A stretch of DNA of 64,000 nt from assembly GCA_964344215.1 (NCBI GenBank), contig CAYFMP010000014.1, positions 1 to 64,000 of the forward strand, written 5' to 3'. A model generated the notes under the pieces. The model was given only the letters and a program-made list of their open reading frames with translations, made no database searches and was not told where the DNA came from. Within the stretch, counting starts at the first letter, position 1, and each line of letters opens with the position of its first letter. The position numbers and the translations under genes are program-made. Positions 1 through 9,008 of this stretch are shown one piece after another. The stretch is from CAYFMP01 sp964344215 (GTDB lineage Bacteria; Pseudomonadota; Alphaproteobacteria; Rhodospirillales; Casp-alpha2).

Positions 1-54
1 GTCTCAAGCTGCTGGCTGGTTTCAGACACCGCCTGCCGGAACCGACCGCCGCCC

Positions 55-83
55 TTGACTGACCCGTCCGCGTCGCCTAAAAA
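55..83 (+). promoter_or_regulatory. Putative sigma70 promoter of rpmB
   Basis: TTGACT at 55-60 and TAAAAA at 78-83 are separated by 17 bases and lie 57 bases upstream of the rpmB start. The -35 is near consensus and the -10 matches 4 of 6. This is inferred from motif and position only. Confidence 0.4.
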
Positions 84-139
84 GCCGCGTTCCCGGGGTT
101 CGAAGACGACCCCGGCGTATGATTTAAGAGGACCCAGAC

Positions 140-433
140 ATGGCCAGACGCTGCGACCTCACCGGCAAAGGCGTTCAGACCGGCAACAACGTGAGCCACG
201 CCCACAACAAGACGCGGCGGCGGTTCCTGCCGAACCTGCAGACGGCGTCGCTGACCAGCGAGGCGCTGGGCCGGCTGGTGCGCCTGAAGCTGTCGGCCGC
301 CGCCATCCGCACCGTCGAACACAAGGGCGGGCTGGATGCCTACCTGTTGGACGCCCGCGACGGTGACCTGACGCCGGAAATCAGGCGTTTGAAAAAACGC
401 ATCCAAAAAGCGCAGGCCCAGGCCACCGGATAG
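140..433 (+). CDS. rpmB: 50S ribosomal protein L28
   Basis: Structural protein of the large ribosomal subunit. The 97-residue product opens with MARRCDLTGKGVQTGNNVSH, the typical L28 N-terminus, and continues with the basic RRRFLPNLQ segment that contacts 23S rRNA. Length fits alphaproteobacterial L28 (about 95-100 residues). An AGAGGA ribosome binding site precedes the ATG. It stands alone, with a promoter candidate upstream and an intrinsic terminator directly downstream. Confidence 0.97.
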   Translation: MARRCDLTGKGVQTGNNVSHAHNKTRRRFLPNLQTASLTSEALGRLVRLKLSAAAIRTVEHKGGLDAYLLDARDGDLTPEIRRLKKRIQKAQAQATG

Positions 434-462
434 CCCGGCCGGCCGCGAGGCTTGTGCGAGAA

Positions 463-490
463 GGTCCGCGAAAAGCGGGCCTTTTTTATT
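463..490 (+). terminator. Rho-independent terminator of rpmB
   Basis: A 7-bp stem (GGTCCGC with GCGGGCC, one G-U pair) closes a GAAAA loop and is followed by TTTTTTATT. It begins about 30 bases after the rpmB stop codon, in the right orientation. Confidence 0.85.
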
Positions 491-511
491 GCCCGTTTTG
501 GGCGGGCCGGA

Positions 512-1444
512 CTATTTCCTTTTGTAGAGCCGGATGCGGTCGTTGTAGGTGTCGGCGACCCAGATGTACTTGCCCGCCACGTCGACCCCTTCGGGCTGGT
601 TCAACTGCGCCTCGCCGTCGCCCCGGACGCCGGAGCCGATGGCGCCGGCCGGCTTGCCTTGCGAATCGTAGATCTTGACCTGGTTGTTGTATTCGTCGGC
701 GACCAACAGCAGGCCGTCCTCCGACTGAGCGACATACTTGGGCTCGTTGAAGCGGTGCGGCGGGCCGGACATCTGGCGGAGGTAGTTCAGCTCGGCGTCG
801 AACACCTGGATGCGGTTGTGGCCGGGGTCGACGACGAGTACGTTGCCGGCCCTATCGACGTGAACGTCGTGCGGGCGGCCGAACGGGCCGGCGCCGGCGG
901 AGCCGTCGATGCGCTTGACCTGTTTGCCGTCGACCAACATGGAGACGGTGTCCGAGCCGGTGTTGGCGACGTAGACCCGACCCTTGGTGCCGGCCGCTAC
1001 TCCCTCCGGCTTGTCGATGCCGTCGGTCCACACGGCGATGCGTTCGGCATTGGCCTCGCCGTCGCGGAACACGCCTTTGAAATCGTAAACGACGATGCGG
1101 TGGTTGCCGGTGTCGGCGATCAACAGCCGGCCTCTCGAATCGAAGGCGACGTCGTGCGGCGCACTCAACTCGCCGCGGCCGATTTCGGCCAGCACCGCGA
1201 GCTTGCCGGGGTCGAGGACCTTGACGACGTCGTTGCCGTTGTCGGCGACCAGCAGATACAGGCCCTCCGGGGCGAGGACGATGTCGTGGGGGCGATCGAA
1301 TTCGGCCTTCGAGGTCTTCAACAGGACCGGTCGCAGAGGCCCCGCTTCGGACGCCGTCCACGGACGGCCACTGTCGGCGGCGGCGGGCGCGGCGGCGAGC
1401 AGCCAGACCAGGGTCATTCGGCCAAACGCAAAGCGGGCATTCAT
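512..1444 (-). CDS. Exported NHL-repeat beta-propeller protein
   Basis: 310 residues. A signal peptide is visible at 1-23, ending in APAAA-D. Six repeats follow, each with a PHDV/PEGV-type start and an ADTGNHRI-type end (for example ADNGNDVV, ADTGNHRI, ADEYNNQV, ADTYNDRI). This predicts a six-bladed NHL propeller in the periplasm. Such propellers usually bind ligands or partner proteins, and some are lyases; no catalytic set could be identified, so the role is unknown. It is convergent with rpmB and appears to be monocistronic. Confidence 0.85.
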   Translation of the reverse strand: MNARFAFGRMTLVWLLAAAPAAADSGRPWTASEAGPLRPVLLKTSKAEFDRPHDIVLAPEGLYLLVADNGNDVVKVLDPGKLAVLAEIGRGELSAPHDVAFDSRGRLLIADTGNHRIVVYDFKGVFRDGEANAERIAVWTDGIDKPEGVAAGTKGRVYVANTGSDTVSMLVDGKQVKRIDGSAGAGPFGRPHDVHVDRAGNVLVVDPGHNRIQVFDAELNYLRQMSGPPHRFNEPKYVAQSEDGLLLVADEYNNQVKIYDSQGKPAGAIGSGVRGDGEAQLNQPEGVDVAGKYIWVADTYNDRIRLYKRK

Positions 1445-1533
1445 GATTAGGTTTTAACACCCGGCGGAGCGGCTGGGAAGCGCGCCCGCGGACCGGCGCC
1501 GGCGATGCAAGGGACGGGTCGGCCGGCCGGTCT

Positions 1534-2040
1534 TCAGTCGGCGCTGGCGGGAGTGGTCCGCGCCTCGACGGCGTCGTCGAGGAAGCTCTCGAGGGAAAGG
1601 ATTATGTCGATGGTCTGGCCGTCGCCGGACAGCGGCACGCGGACGATCTCGTAGCGATTCCAGATCGCCGGTTTGACCGGATATTGATTGACGAACAGGC
1701 GGGGTTCGCGGCTTTCGAACGTCTCTTGGTACTGTCGGAACATCATTTCAGCGTAATCGGTTGGCTTGAGCTGCCGCACCGAACGGCCGGTCAGGTCGTA
1801 GCCGTGCGATGCCGTGTGCTCGGTGCCCCAGAACCGGTAGAGGAAATCGAGGGGGTTCTCGACGATGTCGACGACGATGACGCGGGGTATCGCCTTCAAC
1901 GGTAGTTCCATAAGGTCGAACTCGCGCCACGACGGCGCCAAACGCCCACCGCGCCGTTCTTCCCAATATCGGAGAACCGCCTCGGAATCGCTTATCTGAA
2001 CCTCGTCGCACGAAATCTCGTAACCGACGGTATAGGGCAT
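1534..2040 (-). CDS. PAS domain protein (PAS_5 type)
   Basis: 168 residues with the layout of the PAS_5 family common in Rhodospirillales: an N-terminal helix (RYWEERRGGRLAPSW), the strand RVIVVDIVENPLDFLYRFWG, the GYDLTGRSV turn and a C-terminal strand ending near SLESFLDD. No output domain is fused, so it is probably a small cytoplasmic sensor or an orphan. The AT-rich 150 bases upstream probably hold its promoter. Ligand and partner are unknown. Confidence 0.8.
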   Translation of the reverse strand: MPYTVGYEISCDEVQISDSEAVLRYWEERRGGRLAPSWREFDLMELPLKAIPRVIVVDIVENPLDFLYRFWGTEHTASHGYDLTGRSVRQLKPTDYAEMMFRQYQETFESREPRLFVNQYPVKPAIWNRYEIVRVPLSGDGQTIDIILSLESFLDDAVEARTTPASAD

Positions 2041-2195
2041 ATTCAGGGTACCCTGTTGTCATGCCCAACTTCTGCGGTAGGGTTTACCGATTAGGTCGAA
2101 AGTTATACTCATTCACATAGTTCGCCAAGTCAATGTGAATTAGGCTGAGAAATTCTACCTCGAATTACTCAAGATCGGCCGGCCGGCAGCGGAAA

Positions 2196-3041
2196 TTAGT
2201 CCCATTCGCGTTGGTGGGCCGGCGGCTCGACGGCGCCGTCCGGAACCCCGCGATCGTACTCGAAAACCCTGCTTTCCTCAAGAAAACTGTGGTCGTGAAC
2301 GACGACGCCGTCGGTCCCGATCAGGACCACCGCGTAAGCCGGGTTCTCCAGGCTGCAGGTCAGGGGCGCCTGCGGGTCGGTGTCGAGCGCCATCTGATGG
2401 GCCGTCGCCTTCAGCGTCGAAAACGGGATGCCGCGCCACGAGCCGTGGCAGGCCCGGTGCAGATGCCCGAAAAACAGATGGCGTATGTCGGGATTACCAT
2501 TGACGATTTCGGCGAAGGCGTCCGGGTCTTGCAAGGCGATGCGGTCGAGGCGGGCGATGCCGACCATCATCGGAGCGTGGTGCATGAAGAGATAGACGGC
2601 GACGCCGTCGCGGCGGGCGGCGTCGAGTTGCACTTTCAGCCAATCCAGGCGGTCGCGACACAAGACGCCGCCGGCGGTGCCGGCCTCGAGGGTATCGAGC
2701 AGGACGAAGCGGCCGGCCGACGTGTCCAACGTGTACTGAACGAAGCCGTTGCCGTCATCGGGGGCGTCGGCGAAGACCTGCCGGAAGACGTCACGGTCGT
2801 CGTGGTTGCCGAGTATCGGGTGCCACGGCATGGCGAGATCGTTCATGATCGATCTGAGGTCCTCGAAGGCCGCGTGCTGACCCCAATGGGTGAGATCGCC
2901 GGTCAGTACGCAAAGCTCGGCGTCGGCATGCTTGGCGTTGATGCTGGCGACGGCCGCTACTAGGTTGGCCTTGACGTCGACCCCGAACAGCCGCTCGTCG
3001 CCCTCGATCAGGTGCGGGTCGGTTAGGTGGATGAATTTCAC
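2196..3041 (-). CDS. Calcineurin-like metallophosphoesterase (CpdA/GpdQ-like)
   Basis: 281 residues carrying the full class III phosphodiesterase metal set: D8 and H10 in LTDPH, D49 in TGDL, N79-H80 in GNHDD, a histidine in MHHAP and GHLH near residue 195. Relatives hydrolyse cyclic nucleotides (CpdA) or glycerophosphodiesters (GpdQ); the sequence alone does not decide between them. No signal peptide, so cytoplasmic. The gene follows the dioxygenase on the same strand after 26 bases and may be co-transcribed with it. Confidence 0.87.
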   Translation of the reverse strand: MKFIHLTDPHLIEGDERLFGVDVKANLVAAVASINAKHADAELCVLTGDLTHWGQHAAFEDLRSIMNDLAMPWHPILGNHDDRDVFRQVFADAPDDGNGFVQYTLDTSAGRFVLLDTLEAGTAGGVLCRDRLDWLKVQLDAARRDGVAVYLFMHHAPMMVGIARLDRIALQDPDAFAEIVNGNPDIRHLFFGHLHRACHGSWRGIPFSTLKATAHQMALDTDPQAPLTCSLENPAYAVVLIGTDGVVVHDHSFLEESRVFEYDRGVPDGAVEPPAHQREWD

Positions 3042-3067
3042 GCAGGGCCTCCTCGGGACCTATATGC

Positions 3068-3895
3068 CTAGCCGGTGCCGCCGACGATCATCCGCCACAG
3101 CGTGCGCCGCTCCGTGTAATCGCCCGACGCGCAGTGCATGCAGGCCCGGTTGTCCATGACGACCAGCTCGCCGCGGCGCCACTTGTGGCGGTAACGGAAC
3201 TCGGGCTTCAGCGCGTGCTCGAACAGCGCGTCCAGCAGGTCCAGGTTCTCGCTTTCCTCCACACCCCGGATGCGCACGGTGAAGCCGGGGTTGACGAACA
3301 GCGTTTTCTCGCCGGTCTCGCGATGGGTGCGGACGACCGGGTGTTCGACGTCGGGGTGGCGGCTTCGCTGGTCGTCGTTCAAATCGACCACTGCCGTGCC
3401 GCCGTTATAGCCGTAACGGTGAACGGCGCCGAGGCCGGCGATCCGGTCTTTGATGGCGTCCGGCAGGGCGGCATAGGCGGCGGCCATGTCGGCGAATTGA
3501 GTGTCGCCGCCCTTGGACGGAATCTCGAGTCCATACAGCATCGTCGCGTCGGACGGATTGGCGTCGTAGCTCAGGTCCGAGTGCCAGAAGGCTCCGGCCG
3601 GTTCGGCCGTCGTCCGTCCGAGGCTGTCCTGGCGCTTATACGAGATGACCGAGACCTCTTCGGTCTCCGGGTGGTGGTACTGGCTCAGCACATGCGGCAC
3701 CAGGGCGCCGAAACGGCGTCCGAAGGCATGCAGCTTGCCGAGGTCGGACGGCAGGTCGCGAATGGCGATCACCCGATGCCGCAGAAAGGCGCCTCGGATG
3801 TCGGCGAACGCCGCATCGTCGGGAGGGTCGTCGAGGTCGATCCCGGTGACGACGGCGCCGAGCGGCGCGCCGCTTGGAGTGATTGAAATCGTCAT
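3068..3895 (-). CDS. TauD/TfdA family Fe(II)/2-oxoglutarate dioxygenase
   Basis: 275 residues. The iron ligands are visible as H105 and D107 in FWHSDLSY and a distal histidine near 254 (ACMHCASGD), with the 2-oxoglutarate-binding arginine in RRTLWRM near 268. The family oxidises sulfonates, phenoxyacetates and other small acids with release of sulfite, succinate or CO2. No transporter or sulfonate gene lies next to it, so the substrate is open. It is upstream of the metallophosphoesterase on the same strand. Confidence 0.88.
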   Translation of the reverse strand: MTISITPSGAPLGAVVTGIDLDDPPDDAAFADIRGAFLRHRVIAIRDLPSDLGKLHAFGRRFGALVPHVLSQYHHPETEEVSVISYKRQDSLGRTTAEPAGAFWHSDLSYDANPSDATMLYGLEIPSKGGDTQFADMAAAYAALPDAIKDRIAGLGAVHRYGYNGGTAVVDLNDDQRSRHPDVEHPVVRTHRETGEKTLFVNPGFTVRIRGVEESENLDLLDALFEHALKPEFRYRHKWRRGELVVMDNRACMHCASGDYTERRTLWRMIVGGTG

Positions 3896-4033
3896 GCTGC
3901 CGAACCTCTCCGTTCGTCGTTGCGGCCTGCCGACGCTCCGTGGCCGCCCCGGCCGGGCGGGCTAAGGGACACGCTAGCGGATATCGGGGTTCGATGACAC
4001 ATCATATGCCGGTTACCCGAGGCGGCGGATGAT

Positions 4034-5881
4034 TCAGGCGCTGCGCCGGAGCCGGGTGTCGAAAGCGTCCTCATCGAACAGCTCGGCCAGGCTGTTCATC
4101 ATGGTGCCGCCCAACTCCTCGGCGTCGATCAGGGTGACGGCGCGGCGGTAGTAGCGGGTCACGTCGTGGCCGATGCCGATGGCGGTGATCTCGACTTCCG
4201 AGCGGGTTTCGATCCACTCGATGACGTCGCGCAAGTGCCGCTCCAGGTAATTGCCGGGGTTGGCCGACAGCGTCGCGTCGTCGACCGGCGCGCCGTCGGA
4301 GATGACCATCAGGATGCGCCGCTGCTCGGGCCGCGCCAAAAGCCGCTGGTGGGCCCAGATCAGCGCCTCGCCGTCGATGTTTTCCTTGAGCAGCCCCTCG
4401 CGCAGCATCAGGCCGAGGCTCTTGCGGGCCCGGCGCCACGGCTGGTCGGCGCCCTTGTAGACGATGTGGCGCAGATCGTTGAGGCGGCCGGGGTTCTTCG
4501 GCTTGCCGTCGTTGACCCAGTGCTCGCGCGAAGACCCGCCCTTCCACGACCGCGTCGTGAAGCCGAGGATCTCGACCTTGACGCCGCAGCGCTCCAGCGT
4601 GCGGGCCAGGATGTCGGCGCTCATCGCCGCCACCGTGATCGGCCGGCCGCGCATCGAGCCCGAATTGTCGATCAGCAGGGTGACGATGGTGTCGCGGAAA
4701 TCGGTGTCGCGTTCCTGCTTGAACGACAACGGATGGACCGGATCGACGACGACGCGCGATAAGCGCCCGGCGTCGAGCAGTCCCTCGTCGAGGTCGAACT
4801 CCCAGGACCGCGTCTGTTTGGCCATCAGGCGGCGTTGCAGACGGTTGGCGAGGCGCGAGACGACGCCTTGCAGGTGCGAGAGCTGCTGATCCAACTGGTG
4901 GCGAAGGCGGTTCATCTCGTCGGGATCGCACAGTTCGTCGGCCTCGACAACCTCGTCGAACTTGGTCGTGTAGGCGTGGTAGCGCAACGCGCTGTCGGCG
5001 TCGTTGACGGCCCATTGTTCGTCCCACTGGGTCGGCCCGGCAGGCTCGTCGTCGCCGTCGCCGGCCATCAGTTGGTCGTCGTCGCCGTCCAGGAAATCGC
5101 CATCCTCGCCCAAGTCGGCCTCGCCGCGCTCGGCGCTCATGGCGCCGTCGTCGGCGCTCTGCGAACCGTCGTCGGCGTTGTCCTCGTCAGTAGCGTCGGC
5201 GTCGTCCTGGTCGTCGGAGTCCTGGTCGTCGGGGTCGAGCGACTCGCTATCGTCGTCTGCCAGGTCGAGAGCGTCGATGATGTCCTCGACGACGACGGCG
5301 AAGGCCTCCTGGTCGCCGGCGCACTCGCTCATACGGCGAAGATGCTCGCCGATCTTGCTCTTGAGGTCGGCACGCCAGAGGTCGACCAGCCGTCTGGCCG
5401 ACTCCGGGACCGCTTGGCCGGTCAACTGTTCTCGCACCATCAGCCCGAGCACGTCGGGCAGCATGGCGTCGTTCTTTTCGGTGACGCCGGCGTATCCCTT
5501 GGCACGGCAGCGTTCGTCGAGGAGAGCACCGAGGTTGTCGGCGACGCCGCTGAGGCGGTTGGCGCCGAGCGACTCGCAACGCGCCTGCTCGATGTTCTCG
5601 AAAAGCGCCCGGGCTTCCGGTCCGGTGGGCATGTGTCTGCGGTGCAGGCCGTCGTCGTGGTAGCGAAGCCTGAGCGCCAGGGTGTCGGCGACGCCTCTGA
5701 GCTTGGTCATGGCCGCCATGTTGATCTGGGTGGCCGGCGCCGGCAGTTGCACGGACCCCTCGGTGATCGACGCTCCACCGTGCGAATAGGCGACTTCGAT
5801 CTCGCGATCGGCGGCGATCGCCTTCAAGGCGGCGGCGGTGACGCGTTTGACCAGGTCAACGGGTTGTTCAGATTGGCTCAC
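4034..5881 (-). CDS. cobT: Cobaltochelatase subunit CobT
   Basis: 615 residues. CobT forms a two-ring AAA+ chaperone with CobS that powers CobN to insert cobalt into hydrogenobyrinic acid a,c-diamide in the aerobic B12 route. The N-terminal CobT domain is followed by a highly acidic linker (about 205-290, long D/E runs) and a C-terminal von Willebrand A domain with a MIDAS motif DNSGSMRG near residue 403. It starts 31 bases after the cobS stop, so the two form an operon. No cobN lies in the window. Confidence 0.95.
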   Translation of the reverse strand: MSQSEQPVDLVKRVTAAALKAIAADREIEVAYSHGGASITEGSVQLPAPATQINMAAMTKLRGVADTLALRLRYHDDGLHRRHMPTGPEARALFENIEQARCESLGANRLSGVADNLGALLDERCRAKGYAGVTEKNDAMLPDVLGLMVREQLTGQAVPESARRLVDLWRADLKSKIGEHLRRMSECAGDQEAFAVVVEDIIDALDLADDDSESLDPDDQDSDDQDDADATDEDNADDGSQSADDGAMSAERGEADLGEDGDFLDGDDDQLMAGDGDDEPAGPTQWDEQWAVNDADSALRYHAYTTKFDEVVEADELCDPDEMNRLRHQLDQQLSHLQGVVSRLANRLQRRLMAKQTRSWEFDLDEGLLDAGRLSRVVVDPVHPLSFKQERDTDFRDTIVTLLIDNSGSMRGRPITVAAMSADILARTLERCGVKVEILGFTTRSWKGGSSREHWVNDGKPKNPGRLNDLRHIVYKGADQPWRRARKSLGLMLREGLLKENIDGEALIWAHQRLLARPEQRRILMVISDGAPVDDATLSANPGNYLERHLRDVIEWIETRSEVEITAIGIGHDVTRYYRRAVTLIDAEELGGTMMNSLAELFDEDAFDTRLRRSA

Positions 5882-5912
5882 GGAGTCGATCTCCGATCAT
5901 CTGCCGCCGAAG

Positions 5913-6911
5913 CTATTGGACGACCGCCCCGGCCGCCGATTCGGGCAATTCCTCGCCCATGCAACGCTGATAGTATTCGGCCACCACCGGGCGTTCCATC
6001 TCGTCGCACTTGTTGAGGAAGGTGAGCCGGAAGGCGAACGCCATGTCGCCGAATATCTCGGTGTTTTCGGCCCACGTGATGACGGTGCGCGGTGACATCA
6101 CGGTCGAGATGTCGCCGTTCATGAACCCCTCGCGGGTGAGGTCGGCCAGGTCGACCATGGAGCCGAGGACGATGCGCCCTTCCTTGGTGTTGTAGTCGGG
6201 GACTTTAGCCAGGACGATCTCGACCTCGTCGTCGTGCGGCAGGTAGTTGAGCGTGGCGACCACGTTCCAACGGTCCATCTGGCCCTGGTTGATCTGTTGG
6301 GTGCCGTGATAGAGGCCGGTGGTGTCGCCCAGGCCCACCGTGTTGGTGGTCGAGAACAGGCGGAAGTAAGGATTGGGCCGCATCACCCGGTTCTGGTCGA
6401 GCAGAGTCAGCTTGCCCTCGACCTCGAGCACCCGCTGGATGACGAACATGACGTCGGGCCGGCCGGCGTCGTATTCGTCGAACACCAGCGCCGTCGGGTT
6501 CTGCAACGCCCACGGCAGTATGCCCTCGCGAAACTCGGTGACCTGCTTGCCGTCGCGCAGCACGATGGCGTCCTTGCCGACCAGGTCGATGCGACTGATA
6601 TGGCTGTCCAGGTTGACGCGGATGCACGGCCAGTTGAGCCGCGCCGCCACCTGTTCGATATGGGTCGATTTGCCGGTCCCGTGGTAGCCCTGGATCATGA
6701 CCCGGCGGTTGTGTGCGAATCCGGCCAGAATCGCCAGCGTCGTGTCGTGATCGAACCGGTAGGCGTCGTCGACGTCCGGTACGTGCTCTTCGGCCTGGGA
6801 AAAGGCCGGAACCTCCATGTCGCTGTCGATGCCGAACATCTGACGCACCGAGGCGGTGATGTCCGGAGCCTGGCCGGCAAGGTTTTCGGATGTCGAAACG
6901 TTGGTTGTCAT
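5913..6911 (-). CDS. cobS: Cobaltochelatase AAA+ subunit CobS
   Basis: 332 residues. It is the AAA+ ATPase of the cobalt chelatase. A Walker A is visible as GYHGTGKST near residue 75, Walker B as LVFDEYDAGRPD, and sensor 1 as FSTTNT. The N-terminus (about 1-45) has the short CobS leader with a MEVPAFSQ segment. It is transcribed ahead of cobT. Together they supply cobalamin precursor for B12 enzymes such as the mutase encoded 3 kb away. Confidence 0.96.
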   Translation of the reverse strand: MTTNVSTSENLAGQAPDITASVRQMFGIDSDMEVPAFSQAEEHVPDVDDAYRFDHDTTLAILAGFAHNRRVMIQGYHGTGKSTHIEQVAARLNWPCIRVNLDSHISRIDLVGKDAIVLRDGKQVTEFREGILPWALQNPTALVFDEYDAGRPDVMFVIQRVLEVEGKLTLLDQNRVMRPNPYFRLFSTTNTVGLGDTTGLYHGTQQINQGQMDRWNVVATLNYLPHDDEVEIVLAKVPDYNTKEGRIVLGSMVDLADLTREGFMNGDISTVMSPRTVITWAENTEIFGDMAFAFRLTFLNKCDEMERPVVAEYYQRCMGEELPESAAGAVVQ

Positions 6912-7050
6912 CGGGTCGGTATCCAGTGGCTAGGGGCTGCGGCGCCGGGGCTCGAGACTGAAGGGCGGGCCGCGCCGCATTTGACTAGGGCTTCGTCGGC
7001 GAACAGTCAAGACCGCAGTGACGCGGCGGTGGCGAATTTCGGCCGGGCGA

Positions 7051-7623
7051 TCAGACGACCAGGAACTCCATGACGACCTGATAGGCCTGATTGATCTGTT
7101 TGATTTTCTCCTGGCAGGTGTCGTCGCCGCCGTTGGCGTCGGGATGGTGTCGTTTGACGAGGTCCTTGTAGCGGGCCTTGACCGTATCGACGTCGACCGG
7201 CGCCTCCAAGCCGAGTATGGCGAGCGCGCGCTGCTTGTCGGCCGGAATGCCGTTGGTGAGCGCGTCCTGGCCGGCGGCGCGCCGGTTCCGCCCGTTCCCG
7301 AACAGACCGAACGGATCGGCGAAGTTGTTGGCGCCGAACCAGTCGCTACCGCCCAGCGGCCAACTCGGCCGGTGCCAGACGGTATCGTGTCGGCGGTCGT
7401 TCTCAACCTCCTCGTCGCTCATGCCCGCGTAGTAGTTCCAAGCCTGGTTGTACTCCCGGATATGGTCGCGGCAGAACCAGCGATAGGTGTGCAGGTCGTC
7501 GCGCGAACGCGGCGCCTTGTGATCGCCGGAGCTTTCGCATCCCGGCCATTCGCAGGTCTGCAACGGCTCCTCCTCGAACGAGGAGAGTCGGAGGTCGAAT
7601 TGCGATTTGGAGGCGCTTGCCAT
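7051..7623 (-). CDS. J-domain co-chaperone (DnaJ family, C-terminal J domain)
   Basis: 190 residues. The J domain is at the C-terminus (about 132-190), with HPD in KRHHPDANGG near 164 and the helix III ending KIKQINQAYQVV. The N-terminal half carries paired Cys/His residues (CEWPGC, then FCRDH) that may bind zinc. This N-terminal domain plus C-terminal J layout recurs in alphaproteobacteria, usually near cobS/cobT, as here. It presumably recruits DnaK; the client is unknown. Confidence 0.85.
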   Translation of the reverse strand: MASASKSQFDLRLSSFEEEPLQTCEWPGCESSGDHKAPRSRDDLHTYRWFCRDHIREYNQAWNYYAGMSDEEVENDRRHDTVWHRPSWPLGGSDWFGANNFADPFGLFGNGRNRRAAGQDALTNGIPADKQRALAILGLEAPVDVDTVKARYKDLVKRHHPDANGGDDTCQEKIKQINQAYQVVMEFLVV

Positions 7624-8041
7624 CGAAATACTATGAGTGCAGATGTTGCGGCTGGCAAGTCCCGAGCGCTCCCGGCCGCCGCCGATTCGGGCGGTCGGGC
7701 GAGTCTCGACTCGCCGGTTTCGTGCATCTTGCCCGAAAAATCCGCCATCGGCCCGCTGTGGCAGTCGTTGTCGGGCGAGGTCGTGCGCAAGCCCGGCGCC
7801 GTCGTCGATTGGGGAAACCCTTACGGAGCGCAGTATTCAGGCGAATGCGACTGCGCATCGCATGCATAAGGGCATACACGACTATGACGTTCGGTCTATT
7901 GCATTTTCGGTCGATTTAGACGAGATTTAATAAGGATGTATGCAGCACGACGACCGCGCCGAAGGTGGTTGCATGGTCGGCATCGTATCGGCGGTGTTGC
8001 ATGGTCGAGAGTTGGGAACATTCACAAGGTTTGATGACATC
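7624..8041. other. Intergenic region with a 12-base direct repeat
   Basis: No gene could be supported here. Short open frames on both strands lack family resemblance. The 5' two thirds is GC-rich, and about 7860-7940 is AT-rich and suits a promoter for the downstream gene. GTTGCATGGTCG occurs twice (7968-7979 and 7996-8007), just upstream of the RHH-type regulator gene. Confidence 0.4.
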
Positions 8042-8326
8042 ATGAAAAGCTTACTGTTGAGCAGAAACGTCACCATCAACGGCCGCCGCACCAGCCTGCG
8101 GCTGGAACAGGCGAGTTGGGAAGCGATTGACGAGATTTGCGCCTCCGAAGGCGTCACCTTGCACGAACTTTGTTCGATGATCGAAGGTCAGCGAGGCGGT
8201 TCGAGCCGGACGTCGGCGGTGCGCGCCTTCATCGTCACCTATTTCCGGACGGCTGCGACCAACAAGGGAGCCGCGCTGTCGGGAACGGCGTCGTCGATCC
8301 TTCCGGAAATGGCTGCACGCGGCTAG
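8042..8326 (+). CDS. Ribbon-helix-helix (RHH_4) family protein
   Basis: 94 residues from the chosen ATG. The sequence NVTINGRRTSLRLEQASWEA gives the beta-strand and first helix of the RHH fold, followed by a second helix at ICASEGVTLHELCSMIE. Relatives are small alphaproteobacterial proteins related to Arc/MetJ repressors. An in-frame ATG at 7940 exists, but family members begin near SLLLSRN, and AAGG at 8026 serves the 8042 start. The repeat just upstream could be its operator. Target genes are unknown. Confidence 0.8.
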   Translation: MKSLLLSRNVTINGRRTSLRLEQASWEAIDEICASEGVTLHELCSMIEGQRGGSSRTSAVRAFIVTYFRTAATNKGAALSGTASSILPEMAARG

Positions 8327-8380
8327 ACCGTTCGGCACCACCGGCCCGGCCCGGCTGCGGGCCGGGTCCGGCAATCGATT

Positions 8381-8929
8381 TCAGTCCTTCTTGAAGAACT
8401 GCGGCCACTGCCGCTCGACGATGGGTCCGTCGGCGGCATAGGCGTGGCAGCTGTCGATGATTGGCGGCGGCGCCTCGTCGTCGCTGGCGTGGCGGCGTTG
8501 GCGCGCCGGCAGCACGGTCTGCATGGCGGTCACCGCAAGCGGTCCCGACAGCATATCCCGTAAGTGGGTGCAGCCGGCCGTTCCGCTCATCAAACGCGTC
8601 ACTTCCCGGCGCCAACCCGGCCCGATGGTAAAACCCTTCAGCTTCTCGAACGTCGGTGTAATATCGCCGCAGATCGAATAGGGGCCGGCCTCGGTAGCGG
8701 CCTCGGCCGCCTGGATCACCAGGTCGTCGTCGATGGTCAACCGGATCAGCATGTGGTGGACCGGTTCGCCGGCGGCGACGCCTTGGCGGTCCTGGTTGTC
8801 GAAGGAGTAGGTCTTGGTATCGATCATCGAGCCTTCGATATCCCATAGGCCGTCGTCGCGCCGGTACCCGCGGCATCGAATGTCGCGGCTGTGGAAGTGC
8901 TTTCTGGGGGCTGGTTTGGAGAGGGGCAT
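8381..8929 (-). CDS. DUF2889 domain protein
   Basis: 182 residues. It shows the conserved DUF2889 features: an N-terminal RDIRCRGYRRDDGLWDIEG, the MIDTKTYSF strand, HHMLIRLTID, and a C-terminal CTHLRDML with nearby GTAG. The family is of unknown function and often sits with acyl-CoA or aromatic degradation genes. Here it is divergent from the tetR-mutase operon across 117 bases and could share its control region. Confidence 0.85.
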   Translation of the reverse strand: MPLSKPAPRKHFHSRDIRCRGYRRDDGLWDIEGSMIDTKTYSFDNQDRQGVAAGEPVHHMLIRLTIDDDLVIQAAEAATEAGPYSICGDITPTFEKLKGFTIGPGWRREVTRLMSGTAGCTHLRDMLSGPLAVTAMQTVLPARQRRHASDDEAPPPIIDSCHAYAADGPIVERQWPQFFKKD

Positions 8930-8978
8930 GCGGGGCCTCCGGTGGGTTCGTTCCTGCCGATCGCCTTCTGTTTACGCG

Positions 8979-9007
8979 TTGCGGCCGGACAAGAAGAGTG
9001 ATATTAA
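8979..9007 (+). promoter_or_regulatory. Promoter of the tetR-acyl-CoA mutase operon
   Basis: TTGCGG (8979-8984) and TATTAA (9002-9007) are separated by 17 bases. The -10 is followed at once by a perfect inverted repeat, as expected for a repressed promoter. Inferred from sequence. Confidence 0.5.
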
Positions 9008-9008
9008 C

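Noticed and set aside
452..1450. Long plus-strand frame over the NHL protein gene
   Set aside because: Shadow frame in high-GC DNA. The minus-strand NHL frame has a signal peptide and six clear repeats.
4835..6016. Plus-strand frame over cobT
   Set aside because: Val/Gly-rich shadow of the cobT acidic linker, with no start site or family likeness.
6912..7050. Cobalamin riboswitch upstream of cobS
   Set aside because: Only 139 bases, no B12-box-like motif seen, so not claimed.
7624..7930. Possible bolA gene next to the J-domain gene
   Set aside because: A bolA homologue is often adjacent in this group, so I read all frames here; none shows the BolA core.
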